Positions 10,330 through 19,300 of a DNA stretch of 20,000 nt are shown here, one piece after another (within the stretch, counting starts at the first letter, position 1; every line of letters starts with the position of its first letter). Under the pieces are notes generated by a model that was given only the letters and a program-made list of their open reading frames with translations, was not told the DNA's origin and ran no database searches. Both the position numbers and the translations under genes were made by a program. The stretch is from Symbiodinium natans (taxonomy: Eukaryota > Sar > Dinophyceae > Suessiales > Symbiodiniaceae), in assembly GCA_905221605.1 (NCBI GenBank), contig CAJNDS010001136.1, positions 1 through 20,000 on the forward strand, written 5' to 3'.

Positions 10330-10735
10330 TCTAGGGCTTGAGGTTTCGAATCTCTGCCTGGCCAAGAAGGCAAGTCGCGGGTTCCTCCGCCCGGGGTGCC
10401 AGGCAGACACTTTGCGGGGAGGCGGCCAGGACCTTCATGCCTCTGCGTGGGCGTGGCGTTGTGCTTCTTGGGGTTTGGACTTGTGTTTTTTTACAGGCTT
10501 GGCTTGAGGTGTTTTGGGGCTTCGGGGGTTGTGGCATCCTAGGTTCGGCTGAAGCCCAAGGACTTGGGGTGTCGGGGGCCCCCTCTAAACCCTAACCCTA
10601 AACCCTAAACCCTCAACCCTAAAGCCTAAAAACCTAAGACAAAGGCCCATGTCCGAACCCAAAAGCCCGAGCTCCGAACGGTAAAAGAAGCGCACGCCCA
10701 CACGACCAGAACCCCATAAGCCCTAAGCTTAGCGG
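10330..10735. other. Non-repeat islands, no confirmed gene
   Basis: GC-rich unique DNA broken by a short CCCTAAA run (10586-10612). Open frames exist on both strands (for example minus MKVLAASPQSVCLAPRAEE near 10435-10380 with high GC at third positions), but frames of successive islands do not join under the splice rules used for the two confirmed genes. Confidence 0.3.
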
Positions 10736-10739
10736 TTTG

Positions 10740-10865
10740 GGTTTGGGGTTTAGGGTTTAGGGTTTAGGGTTTAGGGTTTAGGGTTTAGGGTTTAGGGTTT
10801 AGGGTTAGGGTTTAGGGTTTAGGGTTTAGGGTTTAGGGTTTAGGGTTTAGGGCTTAGGGCTTAGG
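10740..10865 (+). repeat. Interstitial (TTTAGGG)n array
   Basis: About seventeen units, one missing a T (GGGTTAGGG near 10803), drifting at the right end to GCTTAGG. It is followed within 60 bases by a CCCTAAA run (10912-10945), giving a converging pair. Confidence 0.92.
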
Positions 10866-10995
10866 GCTTAGGGCTCAGGGTTCGGCATCCCTCTCAAACA
10901 TCCCCTTAAAGCCCTAAACCCTAAACCCTAAACCCTAAACCCTAGAGGCCTGAAGCCCTGAAGCCCTGAAGCCCTGAAGCTTCGAGAGCCCAGGC

Positions 10996-11034
10996 CTGCA
11001 GCCACTCATCGCTTGCAGCGCCAGCCAAGGCCAT
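10996..11034 (-). other. Candidate first exon, unknown gene
   Basis: On the minus strand an ATG in a GCGCCATGG context opens MALAGAASDEWLQ and meets CAG|GCCTGG, matching the dominant CAG/AAG|GC donor used by the confirmed genes. All 13 codons are open. The next exon could not be identified in frame, so this may be a gene fragment or a chance match. Confidence 0.3.
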
Positions 11035-11066
11035 GGCGCCCGGGTCCGGCCCAGGGGCGGGTGGGC

Positions 11067-11260
11067 TTTAGGGTTTAGGGTTTAGGGTTTAGGGTTTAGG
11101 GTTTAGGGTTTAGGGTTTAGGGTTTAGGGTTTAGGGTTTAGGGTTTAGGGTTTAGGGTTTAGGGTTTAGGGTTTAGGGTTTAGGGTTTAGGGTTTCGGTT
11201 TAGGGTTTAGGGTTTAGGGTTTAGGGTTTAGGGTTTAGGGTTTAGGGTTTAGGGTTTAGG
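11067..11260 (+). repeat. Longest interstitial (TTTAGGG)n array
   Basis: About 27 units over roughly 190 bases, interrupted once by TTTCGG near 11192. This is the most uniform telomeric tract in the window. The stretch after it (11260-11420) is degenerate GGGCTTGAAGGGG-like sequence without a gene. Confidence 0.95.
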
Positions 11261-11419
11261 GGCTTAAACCTCTAGGGGCTATGGGCTAGTAGAAGCCTAA
11301 GGGCTTGAAGGGGTTGAGGGTGTTTAGGGCAGTTTAGGGGGTTCAGGGCTCTAAGGGGGTTTGGGTTGCTTGAGAGGGCTGAAGGGGCTTTCGGACTTTG
11401 GGGCTTGAAATTAAAGAAC

Positions 11420-11895
11420 GCCCGACGCCCTAAACTCAGGGTTGCCAGGGCTTGGGACTGGGGGGCCGCAGGCTCGTGCGAACCGATCTGAGAACCGCTG
11501 AAACACTAAAACCCTGAAACACTGAAACCCCAGACCCTAAAACCCTCAACCCTCCCCAATGTACCAAGGCCTCCTGACAGCCAGAAAAGTCGGGTCAAAG
11601 CCAGCTGAGGGTTCGGGGCCCCAAACTTGTGGGATTTAGGATTTTAGGGCTCAGGGTTGAGAGTTTGGGGCTTAAAGTTTAGGGCTCTAGGGCGAAGCTT
11701 GGGGCGTCAGGCCATGTGGGTTCTGGTGGTTCTTGCGAGCTTGGAACATTCGGCATCGAAGCCTAAAACCTAAATCCCTGAAACCTAAACCCTCTCTAAA
11801 CCCTAAACCCTAAACCCTAAACCCTAAACCCCGGATCCCAAGGCTGTCAACGCAAGCAACCCTGCAGGGCTTGGAAGCGGGGATTTAGGGCATGT
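11420..11895. other. Repeat-poor spacer with short telomeric runs
   Basis: Unique islands alternate with short CCCTAAA/CCCTGAA runs (11500-11555, 11760-11832). I inspected the minus strand for the missing 14-3-3 exons and found none. No gene is supported. Confidence 0.4.
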
Positions 11896-11898
11896 GGG

Positions 11899-12010
11899 GG
11901 CCCAAATGTAATATAGGGGCCGGAAGCATGAGGATAGGGTTTTTGGTGGTATTATAGTATAATGACAAAGGGGGACCCTAAGGGAATACGATTAGTAATT
12001 ACTCCGACCC
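11899..12010 (+). repeat. Dispersed ~110-bp element, copy A
   Basis: Aligns in the same orientation with 15850-15959. Shared blocks are TA(T/C)AGGGGCC, AGGGTTTT(T/G)GG(T/G)GGT, AAGGGAATAC, TAGTAATTA and TCCGACCC. It is not telomere sequence and matches no element I can name; probably an old transposon remnant. Confidence 0.7.
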
Positions 12011-12100
12011 CCAAATGTAGGGGCTTAAACGGTTCAGGAGGCGGCCTTCTTGGGGCCCGCCATTTGAACATCAGCCGATCCCGAAAGGGCAGCTTAAATG

Positions 12101-12160
12101 GCCTAAACCCTAAACCCTAACCCTAAACTAAACCCTAAACCCGAAACCCTAAACCCAGGC
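12101..12160 (-). repeat. Short (CCCTAAA)n run
   Basis: Irregular CCCTAAA units including CCCTAACCC and CCCGAAACCC variants. The island that follows (12180-12330) has no identified exon despite being where a 14-3-3 exon would be expected. Confidence 0.8.
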
Positions 12161-12419
12161 ACCAAGCGCTGAAGATTCACCCGAAACCCTAAACCTGAAG
12201 GTTTGGGGCTGAGGGCAAAGGCCAGGGGAGTCTTGTAGGGATCGGGTCGAAGCCTTCCGCCCTTTCGGGCTGCAGGGTTTCGAGGTGCAAGTTTGGCGGT
12301 TCGGGGTTTGCGGGCTGCAGTTTGACAAAATTTTGGGTTCCGGTTTTAGGATTTAGGGTTTAGGGATTTAGGGTTTAGGGTTTAGGGTTTAGGCTTAGGG
12401 CCCTTTCCAGGTCACCAGC

Positions 12420-14739
12420 CTACGAGCACCAACCGACTGCTTGTAGGCAACCGACAGCAGGTTCCGCTCTTCAAGGCCTGAGAGGGGGCGAACATGTGGG
12501 GCTTCCACTAAATTTAGGGTGAACATGTCGGTTTAGGTTTAGGGTTGGGGTTTAGGGTTTAGGGTTTAGGGTTTAGGGTTTAGGGTTTAGGGTTTAGGGT
12601 TCAGGGTTCAGGGTTTAGGGTTTAGGGTTTAGGGTTTAGGGTTTAGGGTTTAGGGTTTAGGGTTTAGGGTTTAGGGTGTTCCCACTCCTTCTGACTTCGT
12701 GTGCCTTGGTAGGCCATCAAGGCTTTCGCGGCAAATTGTGAGGGTGTAAAGCTCCACAGTACTTGGAGGTCCATGGTACTTATTAACCAATTATAACTGT
12801 ACTTAAAACTGTACTTATAGCCATATAGGGCACTTAGGGGGCTTATGAGCGGGTTATAAGTGCAGTTATAATTGGCTAAGAAGTACCATGAACCTCCAAG
12901 TAGGCAAGTCCTTCTCCGGATTCGGTCCCATAGACATACTCCCCAGATACACTATAGTCTCTACTGCACGGTAAGGATCTCACTATAGCCTCTACTAAAC
13001 AGTACTAAACGGAGATTTACCATGATAAGGGACCCTAAAATAAACCCCCCAAATAGTAGGATCCCCGGACCCAAACAAGGTACCCCTAATATCGTAAACC
13101 CCCAAATCGAACCCCCAAACAAGGGAACCATTCTCGCGAGAAACGCCCCAATGGACCAAAGGCTGCCGGAGCCAGTCCGCAGGTAGGGAAAAAGAGGGAA
13201 CTAGATGCGAACATCTGCGACACCTGAACAAAATCACCTAACCTCCGAGACCTTCAAGAATCCCCCCCCCCCAACCCGAAACCCAACAAACTGAACCCCC
13301 ACCCCTAAAAATTGCTGAGCCCTGAACCCTTAACCCCCCCCCAAACCCTCCTAAACCCCTAAACCCTACCCGCACCCCGAACCCTGCGGCGGGGCCCTAA
13401 CTCAGCTCCTGGGGTACGGTGGCCACCCGCCTCATGAATTCGACCTCGTGTCGGGGGGTTTGAGTGGGTGGTGCTCGGCTCGGCCTGCATGGGGTGGAGG
13501 GTTTAGGGGGGTTAGGGCTGGGTCGGGCTTAGGAGCCTTCGGTTTCGGGGCGTTTTGGGGTCAAAGCGGTTGTGGGGGCCCCTAGGGTGCTACATCCTGC
13601 AGCCCTAAACCCCAGCTGCGAACAGCGGGCTTTCAACAAGAGGAGGACCAAGGAGCCCTCAACAAAGCTGAGCTTCGGGCTCTGAATGGACAGTTGCCTA
13701 AATCACCCCCTGCCCCAGCACCCTAAGTATCAGGCCCCATAATTTTAGAAAAAATTAAAATAAAAATGTCATAATTCTTGGGGTGGGTTTGAGGACCCTC
13801 TCGAAATCAGGTATTCCAGGGATAGCCATCCACCTGATAAATCCGAAAGCCTGTTGAGATGAGGATAAGCCTTAGCCCTAAACCTAATCCCTAAACCCTG
13901 AGCCCTAAACCCTAAACCCGAAACCCTAAACCCTAAACCCTGAACCCTAAACCCGAAACCCTCATCCCCGAACCCCTGAACCCCTCCCATCTGCCATCGC
14001 GAGGCCTACACGTCCGGCCTTCTGCCGTGCCCTGAACCCAAGGCCTGCAAGGCTGAACTCCAAAGAACCCAAGTCCTGAACGTACGTATAGGGTTTAGGG
14101 TTTAGGGTTTAGGGTTTAGGGTTCAGGGTTCAGAGTTTAGGGTTTAGGTTTCGGTTTATTGTCTAGGTTTTAGGGTTCAGCTTCTAAAGTTTCGGGCTGA
14201 GGGCTTTAACAACCCAAAATCCCTAAATACCGTACCACCTGAGCCCTTGCCCCTAAACCCTAAACCCTAAACCCTAAACCCTAAACCCTAAACCCTAAAC
14301 CCTAAACCCTAAACCCTAAACCCTGAACCCGAACTTCCTGTGCTCCGGGCCATGTCCTCGTGGCGCTCTGCCTAGTGTTCAATCTTTGGGCTTCTGGGGT
14401 CCGGGGTTCAGGGATTCAGGATTTAGGGTTCAGGGTTCAGGGTTCAGGGTTTTGGGTTTAGGGTTTAGGATTTATGGTTTAGGGTTTAGGTTTCGTAGTT
14501 AGGGTGCCGAGCAGAAGAGTTAGAGCTTAGGGCTTGGGAGGGTTTGGGCTTCTAGGGCTTTGGGTGGTTCTGGTTTGGGGTGTGGTTTCGGGTGCCTCGG
14601 AACCCTAACCCCAAAACCATGTAACCCTTTAACCCTAACCCTGAACCCTGAACCTTAAACCCTGAACCCTCAACCCTAAACCCCTTTTGCAGCCTGCTCG
14701 GCAAGACGCGCCATGAAGACGTTCTGATCTCGGATCGAC
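12420..14739 (-). CDS. 14-3-3 protein gene, four internal exons (partial)
   Basis: 14-3-3 proteins are dimeric cytoplasmic adaptors that bind phosphoserine/threonine peptides. Four minus-strand exons join in frame: 14694-14739 (SIRDQNVFMARLAEQ), 14351-14371 (AERHEDM, only 21 bases), 13402-13444 (VEFMRRVATVPQEL), 12420-12477 (LEERNLLSVAYKQSVGAR). Together they match helices 1-3 of the family: the AKLAEQAERY-type helix, the EEM(V)EFM helix, and the signature ERNLLSVAYKN-VGARR, including the lysine equivalent to human zeta K49. The codon for R56 would span the last donor. Splice signals: CAG|GC, ATG|GCCC and A|GTTAGG donors; CCAG|G, TAG|G, GAG|G and CAG|G acceptors. Exon 1 and roughly 170 C-terminal residues are missing. 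I searched 8.3-12.4 kb on the minus strand for the SWR, KMKGDYYRY and NFSVFYYEI blocks without success, so the gene is either broken or continues elsewhere. Confidence 0.87.
12533..12677 (+). repeat. (TTTAGGG)n array in 14-3-3 intron 3
   Basis: About twenty units with two TTCAGGG variants near 12600. It lies 55 bases upstream (in gene sense) of the last identified exon, so the transcript carries CCCTAAA here, which contains no AG. Confidence 0.93.
12760..12902. mobile_element. MITE-like foldback element, 143 bp, TA ends
   Basis: Inverted repeats of about 45 bases: the left begins TACTTGGAGGTCCATGGTAC, and the right ends with the complement of TACTTGGAGGTTCATGGTAC. The stems continue through AACCAATTATAACTG(T/C)ACTTA with four or five mismatches, leaving a spacer of about 45 bases. 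Both ends carry TA, consistent with a Tc1/mariner (Stowaway-like) target duplication with termini CTTGGAGG. No coding capacity. It lies inside the third 14-3-3 intron. Confidence 0.8.
12950..13010 (+). repeat. 31-bp direct repeat pair
   Basis: CACTATAGTCTCTACTGCACGG at 12950 and CACTATAGCCTCTACTAAACAG at 12981, offset 31 bases. Just right of the foldback element and within the same intron. The rest of 12903-13400 is C-rich DNA with CCCTAAACCC-like fragments; no exon seen. Confidence 0.6.
13865..13980 (-). repeat. Degenerate (CCCTAAA)n tract in 14-3-3 intron 2
   Basis: CCCTAAA mixed with CCCTGAA and CCCGAAA units. The rest of this intron (13445-14350) contains GC-rich unique DNA and further arrays at 14091-14125 (TTTAGGG) and 14250-14325 (CCCTAAA), so orientation switches several times. 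Confidence 0.85.
14250..14325 (-). repeat. (CCCTAAA)n array next to a 14-3-3 donor
   Basis: Ten perfect units on plus in the C-rich sense. In the gene's direction this is TTTAGGG placed about 25 bases after the microexon donor. Confidence 0.93.
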
Positions 14740-14848
14740 CTGGCAGGTTCGGGGGGGAGCTACGCCCTTCTAGGGCTCCAGAGCTCAGGGCTTGTAAAAT
14801 CACCCATGAATCCATCTGGTACTGCGGAAACTGAGATGCTTGATCTAG

Positions 14849-15125
14849 TGAGGGTTTAGGGTTTAGGGTTTAGGGTTTGGGGTTTGGGGTTTAGGGTTTA
14901 GGCTTAGTTCGGCTAGTGACTGAGGTACGGCACTGGGCCTGCCAAAGCCGGTCTAGGGCAGGATCATGTCGCGACTGAGAGCACGTGGTGCATTTGACCT
15001 GAACCCTAAACCCTAAACCCTAAACCCTAAACCCTAAACCCTAAACCCTAAACCCTACACCCCTAACCCTAAACCCTAAACCCTTAAACCCCAAAACCCT
15101 AAACCCTAAACCCTAAACCTAAACC
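14849..15125. repeat. Convergent TTTAGGG / CCCTAAA pair
   Basis: TTTAGGG units at 14849-14900 and CCCTAAA units at 15002-15125 flank about 100 bases of unique DNA. Together they form a large imperfect inverted repeat. No exon is identified in the middle. Confidence 0.88.
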
Positions 15126-15241
15126 GCGGACAAGCAGGCCGGCTGCACATCTCTGACCTTGGCACGAGCGAGCAAAGGGGCGCACACGACACAAGTCCCA
15201 TGCATGAAACCCAGACAAGACTTCAGAGGGATGATGAAAGT

Positions 15242-15305
15242 TTAAGGGTTTAGGGTTTAGGGTTTAGGGTTTAGGGCTTAGGGTTTAGGGTTTAGGGTTT
15301 AGGGT
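15242..15305 (+). repeat. Interstitial (TTTAGGG)n array
   Basis: Nine units, one reading CTTAGGG. A second G-strand array with TTTTAGGG variants lies at 15423-15510, on the other side of the candidate first exon. Confidence 0.92.
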
Positions 15306-15341
15306 GCTCACAACGTTCACAAGCCGCTGCTGCACGCACAC

Positions 15342-15364
15342 CAAGCACCCTTGGCTTTGGACAT
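15342..15364 (-). CDS. Candidate first exon of the 14-3-3 gene
   Basis: On the minus strand ATG at 15364 opens MSKAKGA and reaches TG|GTGTGC at 15342. Joined to the exon at 14739 this stays in frame and gives a start at the distance usual for 14-3-3 proteins, whose N-termini are short and variable. The frame is also open upstream of the ATG (LREVLGQVTFDHAVVAA), so the start may lie elsewhere or the stretch may be part of another exon. Confidence 0.3.
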
Positions 15365-15646
15365 GGCTGCGACGACGGCGTGATCGAAGGTCACCTGTCC
15401 AAGAACTTCACGCAATAGGTTGAGGGTTTAGGGTTTAGTAGGGTTTAGGGTTTTGGGTTTAGGGTTTAGGGTTTTAGGGTTTTAGGGTTTTAGGGTTTAG
15501 GGTTTAGGGTATCCTGCGAACTGGTCTTCGCAGCTCTTTATATTGGGCTTCTTTCTTGGAACCTGTCGATGAGGAATCCTCTTCTGAGAGGTGTCTATAA
15601 GTGGACGTTGATGTAGAGCTACCCCCCAAGCGGAGAACTCCAACTC

Positions 15647-15817
15647 ATGGACAGCCTGAACCGCTGCAAGAAACACAACGCGGTCCAGGGCAACATGCCC
15701 CCCGCCCCCTCCTGCCTGCGTTCCCTCCTCTGCATCAACCAATATGGATTCAAGTCGCCGCTGAGAGCCAAATCCGAACGAGACAGGGCTCTCATGGAAA
15801 TAGGACAAATGTTCAAG
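15647..15817 (+). CDS. Possible exon of unknown gene, plus strand
   Basis: Open plus-strand frame MDSLNRCKKHNAVQGNMPPA onward to EIGQMFK, ending at AAG|GCC, the donor pattern of the confirmed genes. The first 30 codons are almost all G or C in the third position and the composition is protein-like. No family is recognised. The minus strand is also open through the same bases, and both nearby confirmed genes run on minus, so strand and reality remain open. Confidence 0.3.
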
Positions 15818-15849
15818 GCCAGCATTATGGGAGCAGTTCTGCATCCAAG

Positions 15850-15959
15850 TGCTCCAATCTACTACAGGGGCCTGAACAATTCGAACAGGGTTTTGGGGGT
15901 TATGAGGGTATAGTTAGAAAGGGGACAGAAGGGAATACTAGTAGTAATTAATCCGACCC
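15850..15959 (+). repeat. Dispersed ~110-bp element, copy B
   Basis: Second copy of the element at 11899-12010, in the same orientation, in the gap between the two minus-strand genes. See copy A for shared blocks. Confidence 0.7.
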
Positions 15960-16300
15960 TTCTAGTATTCGGAGCCGTCTGGCGACAACTTTTCGGTGCA
16001 ATGAAGCGGATCTGTACAGGGTCTGCGTCAGACGAGGCCGGCGCAGTGGCGGCGCCACGTTTCGTGGTGAACTCCAAACCACTGCACCCCTCCGCCTGCA
16101 TCTACTTGTGCCCCTTATCTAACACGGGGGGGCGCTTGGGAAGGACCCAGACCTTGCAAGGGGGACCCGGAACACCGTTCGGCAATAGCAGGGGCAGAAC
16201 TACACCAGGCACCAGTACAACCCTAAACCCTAAAGCTTAAATCCTGAACCTTCACCCCTAAACCCTAAGCCCTAAGCCCTAAGCCCTAAACCTTTTGAGG
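15960..16300. other. Intergenic stretch with unassigned open frames
   Basis: GC-rich unique DNA to about 16215, then degenerate CCCTAAA/CCCTAAG units. A plus frame (AAPRFVVNSKPLHPSACIYL) and a minus frame (EFTTKRGAATAPASSDADP) are both open over the same bases with similar third-position GC, so I call neither. Confidence 0.4.
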
Positions 16301-16313
16301 GCTCCCCTAGCAA

Positions 16314-16336
16314 GGGGGCCTCTGAAAAAAGCCCCC
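16314..16336 (-). other. GC hairpin downstream of the helicase stop
   Basis: GGGGGC, an 11-base loop with an A run, then GCCCCC. It begins 15 bases after the helicase stop codon in the gene's direction, in the presumed 3' UTR. A role in 3'-end formation is speculation. Confidence 0.45.
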
Positions 16337-16351
16337 GGTCCAAGTTGAAAA

Positions 16352-19300
16352 TCAACAGCAATCCTCGGGGACGAAGCATCCCCGGGTCTCCAAATCGGTG
16401 GCGAGTTGGTAGAAGTCCTCGGGTTTAGGGTTCAGGGTTCGGGCTTCGGGTCTTGGGTTTGGGGTTTAGGGTTTAGGGTTTAGGGATTTAGGGTTTTGGG
16501 GTTTAGGGTTTAGGGTTTAGGGTTTAGGGTTTTGGGTTTTGGGTTTTGGGTGGCGAGAATTGGTAGAAGTCCTCGGAGCCCTCGCTCAAGATGGTGCGGT
16601 TCGCCACGATGACAAGCCCGCTTTTCCTCGGCTCTGTATGGACCCCAAACCCCAAACCCCAAACCCCAAACCCTAAACCCTAAACCCTAGGCTACGGAAC
16701 TACCAGCTCCTCAACAACCCCCCCAAGACAAAAAAAGATTCTTCCTTGTGAGGGCAATAGAGGGAGTAGGGGGTGGGGTGCCTTATAACTATTTTCAGGA
16801 TCTCGTACAATATGGTAAGAACACCAGGCTTTTTCTAACATAACTCTGAGATACGATGAAGGAAGGGATATGGAGTTAAGGACCCTAAACTACCCTAGAT
16901 CGTGGCCTTGAAAGAGCATACAAAAACCAACCTCCCTGCACCCCACACCCTAAATCCTAAACCTAAACCCTAAACCCTGAGCCCTAAACCCAAAACCCCG
17001 CCCCCTCCCCCCCCACCCGCGCTGTGCATGCGAGGCGCGCTCGGGTCAGCGCGACGTTGAGCAGCGTCGCCTCCCCGTTTAGCTTTGGGGCTTCGGGAGT
17101 TCCTGGCTGGGACACCTTTAGGGCTTAGGGTAAACCCCAAACCCTAAACCCTACACCCTAAACCCCAAACCCTAAACCGATTCGCAAGGCGCGTTGGGTT
17201 TAGGGCTCGGAGGGGCTGAGGGTCGGGGCCTTTCCGGCAATTCCGATGTGGCTCTCGAAGGTCTGCCGAAGGCCCGGGTTCTGCTGGGACACGGACACGC
17301 GCAGCTCGTTGGCGGAGCCTTGCATGGAGAGGTGGCTGAGCGCCCATCCTGCAGAGGCGGGAGCTGGGAGCTGGCATCCCTTCACCCTAAAGCCTAAACC
17401 CGAAACCCTAAACCCTAAACCCTAGACCCTAGAGCCTAAACCCGAAACCCTAAACCCTAAACCCTAAACCCTAAACCCGAAACCCTATCCTGAGCCCCTA
17501 AGCCATCCTGAACCCCAAAACTCCACACGCGCAATCAACTTCAACCCGCCTTCCGCCGTGCTTCGCACGAAGCTCAAGAGGATGTAGTGGCGCTCCGAGC
17601 CTTGGCAAAACACCAGCAGAAAGCTGAGGAGCGAGGAATCTACGAATCCAACCTGACGCCTAAGCCCGAGACCCCACTGAAAGGTTTTGGGTTTTGGGTT
17701 TAGGGTTGGGGCTGGGGGATTCAGGCCGCCTGCAGAGTCGGAGGGCAAACCCCAAGACTCTTCGAGCTCTTCCCCCTTGTGCCCCCCCCCCCCCAACCAA
17801 GCCATCAGATTTGCCGAAATCCTAAAGTTGTACATTCTCTACATTCCCTACGTTCCCTACATTCCCTACATTCCCGACGCTCCCTACATTCCCCAAACTC
17901 CCCACATTCCCGACATTCCCTAAGTTCCCTAAATTACCTAAATTCCCTAAGGCGTGTTCAACTCAATGAGCTCACACTCAGCCCCAGGAAAGCACGGGGC
18001 CTTGCATGCTGAAGACCGTCCCCACAGCAGTCATGCCAGCAGACTTGCCCAGGCTGCCCGGGAGCTCCTCCGGTAAAGAAGGGCGAACTTGTGTTTGAGG
18101 GGTTTTGGGGCTTAGGGAAGAAGGCATCCCTGGCCTGAACCCCTAACCCTAAACCCTAAACCCCAAACCCTAAACCCGAGGGTGGGCGAGACCTCCAGGT
18201 CCCCCCCCCCCCCTTCGGCTCCTTCAGCCTCCGCTGGATGTGCTGCTCCTGTGCCTTGTAGGGCGTGACGATGGCGACGTCCTCGGCCCGGCAGTGGCCG
18301 CTCTCCATCAACTTCCAGTACACCTTCCCAGGGCTTGGCAAAATTTTAGGGTTTAGGGTTTAGGGTTTAGGGTTTAGGATTTAGGGTTTAGGGTTTAGGG
18401 TTTAGGGTTCAGCGGCAGGGCAAGGCAAAGCTACTGCGATCGATCTCGCTGGAAGGGACCTCGCAACATGAGATGTTTCGAACATTGGGCCTTGATGATG
18501 ATGTCTGCCTCGCCCTCGTTCTCCAACGAGGTGTTGTTCTCCAGTACTGTCGTGTTGAGTGAGCGGGCGTTGCCTACGCTGATCACGCTGCCAAGACGAT
18601 GCGGGTGGGAGCAATCGTACCAGACAACTCGGTCTGTCTTGCTCGGCCACACGCTCGGCACAGGCGGTTTCAGAGACAAGCCCTGTGCATTCTGGAGGCG
18701 GTTGTCGTAGAAGTGCTTGGACCTTTGATCTCCACGGGCACCCCTTATATCTCCAAATAACGGATCATCCCATCAAGAGTTCTCAGGGCCCCCCAAAAGA
18801 AGTATACCCTACTCTTTTGGAAACCTCGAGAAGCCTAAAACCCCTGAGCCCTAAACCCTGAACCCGAAGGTTTCTTGCCAGGGGGCGGGAAGGAGCAGAT
18901 AGTGTCGTGCATGCGGTACTGCTTCTCGAGCATCGTCGATGCGAAGCTGCGCGTGGGTCCTGAGTAGCTTTGACTGACAGGGGCCCTGAAATAGACGGAG
19001 CATGATAGAACTTGGGTCATCTGGAGCTTGCTGAATTATCCTCTACTACTATACTCAAACTGTCTCATTAAGCTGGTTTAGAATATGCTGTTGATTGCGT
19101 TACGTCGTGCTATATGTTGTTACATTCTGCCATCTTCCTCATCTAAGATTCTATCCACTTGAGAATGACTGCTAGCTCTATTGGAGCAGAAGTTGGGGGT
19201 GCAGGGGCTTCGAGTTTTAGGAGCCAAGGGTCTGCAGGGGTTCCCTGAACCCCGAAAAGCCCTGCGCAAAACCCTGCAAACCCTGCAGGCAAACCCTAAG

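Noticed and set aside
12178-12300. Minus-strand island read as the next 14-3-3 exon (AAG|GCTTCGACC)
   Set aside because: The joined reading gives LRPDPYK instead of the expected SWR-containing helix; the alternative reading ASTRSLQ does not keep frame with the previous exon.
13769-13990. 73-codon minus frame GFGFRVQGLGFRV-type
   Set aside because: The translation is that of degenerate telomere repeats (GFRVxGLG pattern), seen at many places in this window.
17687-17923. Plus frame ending in YIPYVPYIP repeats
   Set aside because: Product of the 9-bp minisatellite, whose period is a multiple of three; it lies within a helicase intron on the other strand.
18468-18710. 80-codon plus-strand frame
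   Set aside because: Shadow of the helicase exon 18491-18722 on the minus strand, which carries family motifs.
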